Shown: piece after piece, positions 10,508 to 19,869 of the stretch | Position numbering within the stretch: position 1 is the stretch's first letter | Layout: the number at the start of each line of letters is the position of its first letter | Notes under the pieces: model-generated | The model's database searches: none | Told to the model about the DNA's origin: nothing | The model's input: the letters and a program-made list of their open reading frames with translations, nothing else | From: Rodentolepis nana | Lineage: Eukaryota; Platyhelminthes; Cestoda; Cyclophyllidea; Hymenolepididae | DNA: 19,870 nt | Direction of reading: 5' to 3' | NCBI GenBank assembly: GCA_900617975.1 | Contig: UZAE01012048.1 | Coordinates: forward strand, 57,680 to 77,549 | Translations under genes and position numbers: made by a program

Positions 10508-11553
10508 ATGAAAGAACAGGACGTGCACTTCCGACACATTTTATTGTATTACTTCCGAAAAGGCAAGAACGCATCGCAAGCACAAAAGAAGTTATGTGCC
10601 GTATATGGAGATGAAGCCGTGAGGAAGAAAGGCAGTGTCGAAATTGGTTTGAAAGATTTCGTTCCGGTGATTTTTCACTGAAAAATTCACAACGATCTGG
10701 CCGCCCAGTCGAAGTGGATGAAACCCATATCAAGGCCATTATCGATTCAAATCGTCACGGCACAACACGAGATATTGCAGAGAAGCTCAATGTGTCGCAT
10801 GCATGCATTGAAAAAAAAAATCAAAAACCCTTGGTTATGTCAAGAAACTTGATTTATGGATCCCTCACCAGTTAAAGGAAATTCATTTGACGCAACGGAT
10901 TAGCATCTGTGATTCGCCGCTACTGAAACGCAATGAGAATGATCCATTTCTGAAGAACCTAGTTACTGGCGACGAAAAGTGGATAGTTTATAACAATGTG
11001 ACTCGCAAGAGATCATGGGTGAAGCAAGATCAACCAGCCCAAACAGTATCAAAAGCAGCAGAGATTCACCAAATAAAGATTATGCTGTCAGTCTGGTGGG
11101 ATCACAAAGGAATTTTGTATTTTGAACTCATGCCCCAGAACCAAACGATAAATTCAAATGTGTATGTTGAAGAACTCGAAAAACTGAAGGATGCAAATGA
11201 AGATAAGCGGCCGGCATTATCAAATCGGAAGGGTGTTGTTTTCCATCATGATAACGCAAGGCCCCCGCACACATCTTTGGTTACTCGGCAAAAATGATTG
11301 GAACTGGGTTGGGATGTTTTGTCACACCCACCCCATATATAGCCCTGACCTTGCGCCTTCGGATTACCATTTGTTTCGTTCCATGCAAAACTCTTTAAAT
11401 GGTAAAATTTTTAACAACGCGGATGATGTCGGATCACACCTAATTCAGTTTTTTAATAGCAAAGACCAGACATTTTACGAACGGGGAATTTTTACTCTGC
11501 CAGAACGATGGAAAAAGGTCATCGACAAGAACGGCCAATATCTAATTGAATAA
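10508..11553 (+). pseudogene. mariner transposase, inactivated by frameshifts and a stop
   Basis: Reading across three frames from ATG 10508 to TAA 11551-11553 gives about 348 codons, the family's usual length. Order: N-terminal helix-turn-helix region (YYFRKGKNASQAQ), linker motif LWIPHQL (the WVPHEL position), then the catalytic D,D34D domain: TGDEKW (D codon 10971), HHDNARPP (D codon 11250) and YSPDLAPSDYHLF (D codon 11362). The three aspartates survive, but the frame is broken near 10600-10624 (one base lost), within or beside A10 at 10811-10820, and near 11331-11340 (about four bases gained). A TGA interrupts at 11295-11297. An extra proline codon in HDNARPPHT sits in a C run. No functional protein can be made from this copy. 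Confidence 0.95.
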
Positions 11554-11601
11554 AGTTATATTTTTAAACAAAAATTCCGAATTTGCCTTCTTATTTGAAA
11601 T

Positions 11602-11627
11602 CGGCAATGACTTAGTTGCCAACCTAA
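11602..11627 (-). repeat. right terminal inverted repeat of the mariner
   Basis: Inverted copy of the left end, 25/26 identical, followed directly by the TA duplication at 11628-11629. It begins 49 bp after the transposase stop codon. Confidence 0.95.
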
Positions 11628-11811
11628 TAAATAAATATTGAAACGTAGATAAATGTTCAGTATAATGAATAATTAGGGTATTTCACAGGCATACTTTATA
11701 TAACTTCTCAAATGTCCAGCATGCTTGCTTAACTAAATTAGCCAAAGGAGCTGCTTCCTTTTAACCAAAGCGCTAGTCCTGGTGTCCTTCGTCTTTCCTT
11801 TCGTTTGAAAC

Positions 11812-11830
11812 TAATTTAATTTAATTTAAT
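11812..11830 (+). repeat. TAATT pentanucleotide microsatellite
   Basis: Nearly four perfect copies of TAATT, ending in ATACAG. Confidence 0.6.
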
Positions 11831-12738
11831 ACAGATAGTCACCTGCAATGTAGGCTTTGTATTTAATAGCGAAATGCCTCAAGATTGTTGAGAGCTTTTT
11901 AAACAGGAACCTTCCCCTCCAGTCAAGCAGGTGGAAGTGTAGTAGGTATCGGCTTTTATGGTCAAAGTGCACCCTGGGCAGCGTATACTCATGCGGCAAA
12001 AAGTCTTATTCGGCAGTTGACTTCTCACTTCAAACTATCATGACCCCACTGTATATCATATTCGACTACTTCCACAGTACTTACCTCACCTTTTTTCTAC
12101 CTTTGTGTCTGCCTCTTTCGCATCTTTTGAAACACTCTTTTGTTCCCCCCTCTCGACTTTTTCACTTGGATGTTCCTTCCTCTCTGTTAATCCTGAAGTC
12201 AACTAAATGGCTTATGATAACTATCAAAATGCCTGCCATCTGAAATAAATAAATGGTCACTGTTGGCATTCATGTGATTTTCCTTAATCTCATCCAGTTC
12301 AAACTCGCGTGACTGCAAGATAAATGTTTGAAATGGGCATGTAGCCAAAACTCACCAATGAATATGCTTGGAGGCCCTATGGATTCCACCACCTGAGCAG
12401 CCAAGATTGATATTCTCAGTACGTATATATGACAGATCTTGATCGAAGATAAAGGACAGGAAGGATCTCTTCAAGACAAACTAGTAACAGGTTGGTTAAT
12501 TTTTATTTTTGGTTGTGAAATGCAATCATGGCAAACCACCCCACTTACTGTAATTGTGGCTTTCACACCTATCGAACTTTAATGTTGCTCATTATAGATC
12601 CTTACTTACTAATCAGTTTATCATCTTTTGCTCTTTGGAACTCCAACTCTGGTGATTTGAACACCACTCGCTACTGCTACTGACATAGTATTCTCATTCT
12701 GTTGTGATTTTAATGTTCTTTTTCAATTGCTTCGCTTG

Positions 12739-12792
12739 CAATGCTCGTGAAGCATTGAACATTTTCTTACAGTATACGACGTATAGTCGTAT
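12739..12792. repeat. two adjacent small inverted repeats
   Basis: CAATGC-(7)-GCATTG at 12739-12757 and ATACGAC-GTATA-GTCGTAT at 12774-12792. Both are perfect stems, 16 bp apart. No gene lies nearby and the function is unknown. Confidence 0.3.
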
Positions 12793-12991
12793 CGCTGCCC
12801 AAGAATTTGACTTCAATTTTTGTTGAAAAGTTTTATCTTCCCCTCCATATTACAGAGTTCATGGAGATTCGAATATTATCTTCAACACTGAGCCCAAGAT
12901 GACGGCTACAAGATGTCATTATTTCTCACTTCTCTAACATCCACTGAGTTTATTCGTGAGCTATTCAGAAATCCACGAAACTCCTTCAAAG

Positions 12992-13004
12992 CAGAGAGAG
13001 AGAG
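12992..13004 (+). repeat. short AG dinucleotide run
   Basis: GCAGAGAGAGAGAGTGG contains six AG units. It is a minor microsatellite. Confidence 0.5.
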
Positions 13005-14551
13005 TGGACTATTTGAGCAACTACATAATAATAAATAATGCTCAAAGCATACACAAATTTGCCAACTGAATTCTATAGTGTCTTGGTGTCTATGGAAAGG
13101 TGACAGCTATAAAGTATTGTCCTCTCTCTATTCATCAATTAGTATTGTTTTATTTGAAAGAACCACAAATGCGTGTTCTAATTATAGTTCGTCAGATGGC
13201 CGCGGAATTCACTCATGCTAACATGTATACATTCACATGATGCGCTTTGACTCAGGATAACTGTCGACGTAAACTGACTCTGGTGCACGAGGACTCATGT
13301 AACAATACAGCATTTCAATAAGTGTACTCAAGTCAATGCACCCTCTCAGATTCCAATGCAGTGTTCAGTTCTTCCTGATAATTGGGGAGAGGATAAAGGG
13401 AAGAGCGCTTTACTGGCACACAAACATTCCCTTTTTTGAGTTTTAAATTGTAATTTCTGTGTTGGTGTTCTTGAGGAAAAAAAGGTAAATAGAGCAGTTT
13501 ATTCAGTCACATTGTTACATAGTGGATTGCTGCACGAATAAGGCTTGACTGATCCTTACCAATCTCTGTGACAAGATCCTCTAGTAAGGAATGGTTCCCG
13601 AAATGGGCTAAGCTACCTCAACAATATGGTGGAATCAGGGAGCATGGAACTTGGCGAAGCAGGCTGGAGTTCACTCAAGCACCATTCCAATGAAAAATCT
13701 AGAGTTACTTTTTCGTAACTCTTCCATTGACTATTGAACTTCATGACATAAAACGCACGAGCAGAGCTGCTCCAAAGCCACTTCGTCTCATCATGAGGCG
13801 TAGACACCTCCTTGATGCTACTATTGATTTGGGTTTTCGAACGAACACTGCAGCTTAGAGTGTGAGTATAAGTTCTAAACATGTCTCGAATGGGATGTAG
13901 AGAAGATTTTTCAACTCTCGCCTATTTCCGATCTCAGTTACTTAGCCCTCACCAGCCTCATCGAGCGACCCAAATTGAACTGCAACTAATCTGGGTCAAA
14001 TAGTTAAATAACTGTCTTCTTTATCAGAATAAATTTTCAAATTGATGCTAGACCAGATAAATCATATGCATAACCTGTTACCAATCAGAACGCAGTTTTT
14101 TTCTCAAAAGAGCCTCCGTTTCAAAAAATGAATTATACCACTGCAACATATTAAATCAATTTCCTTAAAATTAGCCATTAGAGTTAATTGAGCATTTAAG
14201 TGTAGTAATTATTAACAATATCCTCTGACCTTCCCTTCAGAAACAACGACTTTTGTAATTCGCGCTTTCATTTGAATCTCAATTTAATACGCATGCCCGG
14301 ATTGTGTTACCTTAGTTAAACACATTTGTAAAAAACTGGCCAGCGACTAAGGTCACGTACTTTTCGATCTGATTTTGCCTAGTAGTGGGAGCATACTACG
14401 GGGTTCTAGGGATAAGTCTGATAGCTTCTTCATCAAAAAATAAAAGACAGCTGGTAGCTACAAACGTAGATATATTAAAGATTAATGAACGAGAAAATTA
14501 CACCATAATGAGAGAGAGCTTAACTAGAAATAACCAGCGTTAGCGTCTACG

Positions 14552-15190
14552 TTAGTTCCAATCCGGCCTCGTCTTCCGCCCTGGAAAACGGAAGGAGGCG
14601 ACTTCACATTCTACCTTAGAAGGGCCTTAAAAACTCCTTTAATTCCGTCTACTATCTGGTTGGATTTTATCGCACTTACAAGGTGATGAACGTCCTTCCA
14701 CAATACACCCACATTAATCCATCGGATTAAGACTTGGGGGAGGCCCCAACTCGGAGGCCAAAAATTGGGACTAGCATAGACGTAAAATTGCTTTGTGTTT
14801 TCTTTGAGGTATAGCAATGGTCGATGCCGCCTAGCCAACGTGCATATGACCTAGTATTGGCTGACCTCGGTATCCAAGGCTGACTATTATAGGGATTGGC
14901 AGCTACACTAGGACGTCTGAATCTAACTGAAGTGTCTCTTTGAAAGGATACAGATGAATCAATTCATCATCGATGGGAGACACACAACTGAAAACCATCA
15001 GAGTTTGAGGCAATTTTGTCCATTTAACTCGAGGAGTGTGCACTTTGGACTGCAAGTAAGCAAAGCCATCTGCTATTCTGCGTGTGCTGTGCTTTCCATT
15101 ATGACAAAGGTTGCTCTCATGGGGAAGTAACCAGGTGATTTGTGTTTCAGGAGGGCGTTTCACTTTATTCAGACATTGTAATTATTGTGA
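14552..15190 (-). pseudogene. decayed Tc1/mariner-superfamily transposase, different from the intact-ended mariner
   Basis: Read on the minus strand in several frames. 15163-14903 holds KRPPETQITWLLPHESNLC, then WTKLPQTLMVFSCVSP, FKETLQLDSDVLV and a stop. 14838-14611 holds LKENTKQF and SPNFWPPS (14769-14749). A shifted frame gives SLNPMD at 14734-14717 followed by a stop. These follow the order of a Tc1/mariner catalytic domain: first-Asp strand (SDEKNF position), the MVFG-VSS strand, the L-SD-Y helix, PN-WPPSSPDLNPMDY, and a C-terminal end near 14552. The first catalytic Asp is His here (codon 15119-15121), the region of the second Asp has lost its motif, and the third Asp survives just before a stop. 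The N-terminal half and the terminal repeats were not found. It is clearly older than the 10.3-kb element. Confidence 0.72.
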
Positions 15191-17130
15191 GCAAAACACT
15201 TTGAAGCCAGTGCAATTTACCTCTCTATTGAATCTTTTTGTGCAAAAAACCGCCTACCAATTAAGGTCACCTGTTATACAATGTACCTTAGGGTACAGGA
15301 GCTTCTTAGTCGTCATTACATTTCTCCTATTCATTCTGATTTCTTTTCACAGTGTTGAGGGGCATGGCGCAGCGACTGTAACCCCCTTACCTCCATGTCC
15401 AGGGGAAAGCCATCAGTGGGTTTAAGTTCTTCTTTTCAATGATTCAAATGGGTTCCAGTTATTCATTCTCGCTAACATCACGAATATAAATGATGTAGGG
15501 CATAGACTTTTAAAAGAAGCATGACATGAGTGTGATCACCTTTAACCCAACCAGAAAAGAACTAAATATTCTCTAAATTTTGGGCCGAAAAATATGCACA
15601 TACCACCCCCCCCCCACACCTCCTTCCCCTCTACTTGCTATATCACCTACGTTGATAGGTCAATACTCGTTTTGACTCTAAGCGACCAATCTAGACCCAA
15701 AGTATAGTTTCTGCTCTATTGAGTAGGGATTACACCTTCTAAAATATCAATATCTTTGCTAGAATCCTTTTGACCTTAAAGGGTTCACTCCTTGAGATAA
15801 TTGAGACAGTTTGCATAGAGATTAGCTATCGGGTAGGTGAGAACTGTAGTTGGGGTTAGCTTTGAAGGCCAAAAGTTAGCATTCATTCGCAGAAGAAAGC
15901 TTACACCTGAATTGATCCAGAGAGGTAAGTTGATTAAAGTCTGCAGGATTTCTACGAGAGTTCATTTAATTTGAATGGTGAACATTTCCAAGTAGGTTTG
16001 CAACAACTTATATGCATCTTTAGATAAGACAACCGACTGCCTGGCTCGGCAAAAAAAAGTGTAGAGAATGGCTACTTCTCACAGATGCAAGTATGGAAAG
16101 CCAATAATCCATAACCTCGTAAACGAGAGATTCAGCGAACGAACTTTTTAGTTAACACTGACTATAGAAGTCAATTGTTGGTCTATCCACATAAACCAGA
16201 CTAATCTAATCCACTTTTGCTCACATTAAAGTGAACATGACATTTTTACACTGTACAAATCAAAAACGCCTAAAATGGAAAGTGGTATCACAGTTTTGTG
16301 CGAAAGATAACAGACTTACCTCAGTTGGTTTGTCAACCCATGAAAATGAAATTCTTGACGAAAAAGGCATCGAACAAGAAAAATTATTATGTTACCCTAA
16401 TCTTACAAGAATAAAATAATGGCTTATATAGGACGATTTGACAAAAATGAAGAAGTTAAAGGAGGAGAATCTAATTGTAAAGGAGAAAGTGTAGGAAGAG
16501 GAGCTGAAGGAAAGACGGTCAAAACGCATGATTCATTCAGACTAAGTATTCGATTTACTATATCAGGTCCTACACCTGCAAGTACAACTCCAATACCTAA
16601 ATTTCTTAACCTCAGCAACCACCGGAGTTATTATTCATACTTCAATGCTTTTAGAGACTAAATTTTCATCTAAGTAAGAAATCTACATCTGTGTCATCGA
16701 TACGATTTTACTTCGTACAACCACGTCTTCTTAGACCCTGCTTATGCTGTAAGCCAGCAAGCACATTACAGCTTGAAATGACAAACGATTACACCCCCCA
16801 CAACATACAGACAAACACGAGATAAACCCAAACACCATCATATGCAGTTTTGGACGGGAGTTGCCAAGGTAACACGGCAGTAAATTCATCATATCTTTGA
16901 AGCTTAACTAGCTTAATCTTTGAGACTTTTATGAATTTTTACGTTTCACCCAATAGCCCAGAACGCTTGAGAGAACATGACAAATAAAAGGTCAATAATC
17001 ACATTCAATCTCTCAAAATTTGCTAACAAGAAACGAGGCACAAAACTCAAATACATACATACAAGTAAACAGATAAAAAGGAACGCATTGTGTGTATACT
17101 CCAAGAAGTATTCATTCACGCCTTCCACTT
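15191..17130. other. no firm gene; 3' flank of GSKIP
   Basis: 15191-15800 may hold the unrecognisable N-terminal half of the old transposase. Two plus-strand frames at 16237-16419 and 16419-16661 overlap as TAATG but match no family I know. 16730-17130 is the downstream flank and probable 3' untranslated region of GSKIP. Confidence 0.45.
15606..15615 (+). repeat. C10 homopolymer
   Basis: Ten consecutive C followed by ACACCTCC. It is a simple repeat in a gene-free stretch. Confidence 0.6.
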
Positions 17131-17651
17131 CTAGTTGGTAGGCTTATTCATAATTTGTTGGTCTTGCTGCAGCTGAGCCAAGCGTTCCGCTAAACGCTGT
17201 GAGAAACGATCTCTAAACCCGGCGCTTCGTGCCGATAAGAGGGCATAAATTGTCTCATAGTGCTCGAATTTGGGAGAATCTGTGGAGAGAGCTGATGGCG
17301 AGCTGTCCTGCTTCGGGGGAGGCACTGCGCCTATAACGTCATCATAGCTAAATCAACACAGAATACAAAAACTATGATGAGAGAATACAGCTAATAGGAG
17401 TTAATAAAATGAGAAGTGTTGACTAACTCGACACCGACTGGTCGAAAACCCAGAGCTGAAATCTCGACACACAGACGTTCCCCCTCGAGAGTCGTAAGAT
17501 TGAGATAGGCAAGGGATTCACTGAATGGAAGGGCTTCAGCAATTCGAATGTCACGAACGCCAAAGGATGTCTCTGATACTGCAGCTTCTGCTTCTAAAGT
17601 GCAGAGTTTATCCGTATCTGAGAGGTTTGTACCAAGTGAGTCCGAATACAT
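17131..17651 (-). CDS. GSKIP: GSK3-interacting protein (GSKIP family), 2 coding exons
   Basis: Exons 17428-17651 and 17131-17347 with an 80-bp intron (GTTAGT...GATTTAG, phase 2) encode 146 residues; human GSKIP has 139. Residues 46-65 (SLAYLNLTTLEGERLCVEIS) match the family core (VAYINVETKERNRYCLELT in human), followed by ALGFRPVG. Residues 103-112 (EHYETIYALL) and 116-135 match the C-terminal GSK3-binding helix. Leu131 appears to correspond to human Leu130, known to matter for GSK3-beta binding. Expected role: cytosolic scaffold that binds and restrains GSK3, acting in Wnt/beta-catenin and related signalling. The N-terminal helix that anchors PKA in vertebrate GSKIP is not recognisable. An insert rich in P, S and D (about residues 80-101) separates the two conserved halves. 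ATG 17651 is preceded 20 bp upstream by a strong splice acceptor, so further 5' sequence probably exists. No AATAAA was seen within 400 bp downstream. Confidence 0.9.
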
Positions 17652-17671
17652 TAGAGTTATGAAAGGGGAAT

Positions 17672-17688
17672 CTGAAAAAGAGAAGAGT
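17672..17688 (-). promoter_or_regulatory. splice acceptor just upstream of the GSKIP start
   Basis: The minus strand reads CTCTTCTCTTTTTCAG and then ATTCC from 17671. This long pyrimidine tract plus CAG is the best acceptor near the gene and leaves only 20 bases before ATG 17651. It could close a 5'-leader intron, join an upstream coding exon (the frame stays open from 17669), or accept a spliced leader by trans-splicing. Confidence 0.5.
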
Positions 17689-19553
17689 TTTAATCAATGT
17701 TTCTCTAATGAACAAGGAAAATCATCCTTCACAAGTCTCCCATTTAGTTCAGAAACAAATACCTAAGAGATCTTAGAATATAGATTCTAGCAATCAAATA
17801 AGAGCAGACCTTTGATAAGCTAATTATCACAACAAAGCAATTTTACTGTAAATCTTATTAAAATGGACAAAAACAAGCTCAAAATGTTTAAGCGCTAACT
17901 AAAAATGGATGGAAGATTTAAACGGATTGACACAAAAAATCTATTGAATTTTTATTTACCTCTACACATCTTATTGTTAAGAATATTCGAAGAATCCCTA
18001 GGCAGCCTTTTAACAAACACTCCCAGTTTTTTGTACCCCCTCAGATATATACTTCTCATTCATTCGTAATGTTTTTTATACTTATATGATAATGATAAAT
18101 CGGTTTTCCAAACTGCAAATACTTGTAAGGAGCAATTTAGTAAAATGCTATAAATGCTAAATACTACTAGCTACCTCATCTGAAGTTATAAAAAGGAAAT
18201 GGGGGTGAGAGTTCATTAATTCTTCTAACAAGTGAAGTAAAAATACCGAGAGAAAGTCGAATGTGGAAATGAAAGAAATACAATATATTCAAGTTAACCT
18301 GTAAACCATTAAAGCAAAATGTCGTCGAGAACTAACTAAACTTACGGCAGAATTTAAATTAAAATGAAATGCAAATTATCCGAATATCACTTACAAAAAT
18401 AAACATTTGAATACAATAGGGGGAAACGAAAGCCAAATCAAAGGTCAAAAAGAGTTAATGTTGAAGTTGGTGAAACCAAGGGCAATGTAAGACTGTTAGG
18501 AAACCTTGTTTTAGAATTAAAATAAAATTAGGTTGACAAAATGGTAAATCTAAAAAATTTAACAATAAAATCAGTCTAAAAGAGACTACAAGTAGGGCAA
18601 ATAAACAGCAACTTGAGTAAAATTCGTTCACCAGATAAAATGATTTAAATGTTAGGCAATAAAAACACAAAATGAACTTTGAACAAAATAGATTAATCAG
18701 CTTAGATGAGCAGATCAGAAAGGGCCACATGAAATAAAACAATATTAGCAATAAAAATTGGCCCCAACCTTGAACAAAAGATAGAGTCAAAATGTTAGTA
18801 ATCATAATAATTTACCTAAAAGTGTGCAAAGAATTACATTGTTAAAATGCTACGAGAAAACATCTGTATCGTTCTGTCAGCTTTAAATTAGTATCTGAAT
18901 AGAGGAAGTCAATTCAAGAATAAAAAAGGCAAAAAAGCGTAGATTAAAGAAATTTAAATAAATTAAATATTTAACAGGGAAATAGATAACAGCCGTCATC
19001 TATAATAAAAGTCAAAACATTAAATTCATTCAAATGAAAAGCCACGTAGTCCGAGAAATGATCAAATGAAAGAAAAGAATGAGAATAGTATGTTAGGTGT
19101 GATGTAAATTCAATATGAAGCAAATAACAAAGGTTTAAGAAAATGTATTCGCTTTCTTATAAAAGAAATTTCAAGTATGTTATAGAAAGCCATATTACTT
19201 TAATTTAGCCGCACTTAGTATGCAAAATGCTAAATAACCATTGAAAGGAGGGATATAAAGTTCAAGCAATAATATGAAGCTCTTATTCTAATTTTAAAGC
19301 AAATGAATGGAGAATTCTATAAAAGCCAAGCCAATCTAAACTTGGTTTAAATTTATTATATTTATAAACAGAGTTATAAAAATTTATTTAATTACACATA
19401 TATGCATTCAAGATTAAACTAAAATGTCAATCCGCAACCTAAGCACTAGAAACGATTGGATAATGACGTAACTATACAAACTATTTTGATTTATTTAATT
19501 TAGTAAAACTGAATTTTTTATTCAACTATACTTTATAAACATTTATTTGTAAC
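17672..19553 (-). other. A-rich plus strand; possible long intron or leader of GSKIP
   Basis: From about 17780 to 19350 the plus strand has far more A than T. In the 60 bases from 18661 there are 31 A and 12 T; in the 60 from 18901, 34 A and 11 T. The minus strand is therefore T-rich, as sense strands of introns often are, which fits minus-strand transcription into the acceptor at 17672. The 116-codon hydrophobic frame at 18805-18455 looks like a by-product of this T-richness. Confidence 0.35.
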
Positions 19554-19603
19554 AAATGGCAGGCTTTATGGTGGCTATTATTATCCCCTTAGTTGACTCC
19601 GGA
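19554..19603. repeat. diverged repeat, copy A
   Basis: Starts AAATGGCAGG and contains TTAGTTGACT. It aligns without gaps over 50 bp to 19820-19869, about 38 of 50 positions identical. The family is unknown; some similarity may extend a short way upstream. Confidence 0.6.
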
Positions 19604-19819
19604 ATCCTCCAAATAAACCACATCTTTAATGTTTATATTCTGGGCACACTTTTAATATAAATCATTCTCATCCTTTCTTCCTTTGGGGATTTCGTCATTG
19701 ATTATTTCAGAAAATAGCAATGTTATAATTTTTTATTTCTATAAGGCATAGCTTTTTATGAATTTGGTATCATCTTGTAAATATGCCATATAGCGTTCAT
19801 TCTTCAATAATATTTTGTT

Positions 19820-19869
19820 AAATGGCAGGAGTTTTGATGGTCATCATTAGCCCTTTAGTTGACTTCAGG
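19820..19869. repeat. diverged repeat, copy B, reaches the window edge
   Basis: Same AAATGGCAGG start and TTAGTTGACT core as copy A, offset by exactly 266 bp. The match runs into the end of the window, so its true length is not visible. It may be part of a tandem satellite or a dispersed element. Confidence 0.6.

Larger units (their letters stand above)
10324..11629 (+). mobile_element. mariner-family DNA transposon, full length, TA target duplication
   Basis: The element spans 10326-11627 (1302 bp), a normal mariner length. Its ends are inverted repeats of 26 bp, beginning TTGGGTTGGCAAC on the left and, read inward on the minus strand, TTAGGTTGGCAAC on the right; 25 of 26 positions agree. 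It is flanked by TA at 10324-10325 and 11628-11629, the expected target duplication. Mariner elements move by cut-and-paste using their own transposase, encoded here at 10508-11553 but broken. The near-identical ends suggest a fairly young insertion, or ends conserved by later trans-mobilisation. Flanking DNA is AT-rich and gene-free. Confidence 0.97.
11630..14551. other. gene-free stretch between the two transposon relics
   Basis: Nothing recognised. The 128-codon frame at 11857-12243 does not start with ATG and has no domain signature; the 89-codon minus frame at 13882-13613 is also unmatched. The stretch contains the TAATT and AG microsatellites and the paired inverted repeats. The missing 3' end of the old transposon relic may lie in its last 200 bp, but no terminal repeat could be identified. 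Confidence 0.5.

Noticed and set aside
10452..10739. 95-codon minus-strand frame
   Set aside because: Antisense shadow of the mariner transposase N-terminal region.
11857..12243. 128-codon plus-strand frame
   Set aside because: Does not start with ATG, has no domain signature, and lies in CT-rich DNA that lacks stops for compositional reasons.
13613..13882. Minus-strand frame containing DETKW, briefly suggestive of a transposase catalytic strand
   Set aside because: None of the other transposase motifs follow in order on either strand, so the match is too short.
14714..14730. Perfect inverted repeat TTAATCC-ATC-GGATTAA
   Set aside because: It overlaps the SLNPMD codons of the older transposase relic, so a regulatory role is unlikely; the symmetry is probably fortuitous.
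15111..15425. 104-codon plus-strand frame with a hydrophobic stretch
   Set aside because: Starts at TTG and lies antisense to the older transposase relic, whose motifs explain the left part of the region.
16424..16640. Minus-strand frame with NLGIGVVLAGVGPDIVNRIL, looking like a membrane or prohibitin-like segment
   Set aside because: No ATG; stops TAA TAA lie just upstream, and the rest (rich in S, P and L) does not continue any family alignment. It also overlaps an equally open plus-strand frame.
17548..17766. 72-codon plus-strand frame
   Set aside because: Antisense shadow of GSKIP exon 1 and its upstream acceptor.
18455..18805. 116-codon hydrophobic minus-strand frame resembling a membrane protein
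   Set aside because: The whole region is T-rich on the minus strand, so F, L, I, S and C codons follow automatically. No conserved motif, and the frame is only one of many such by-products.
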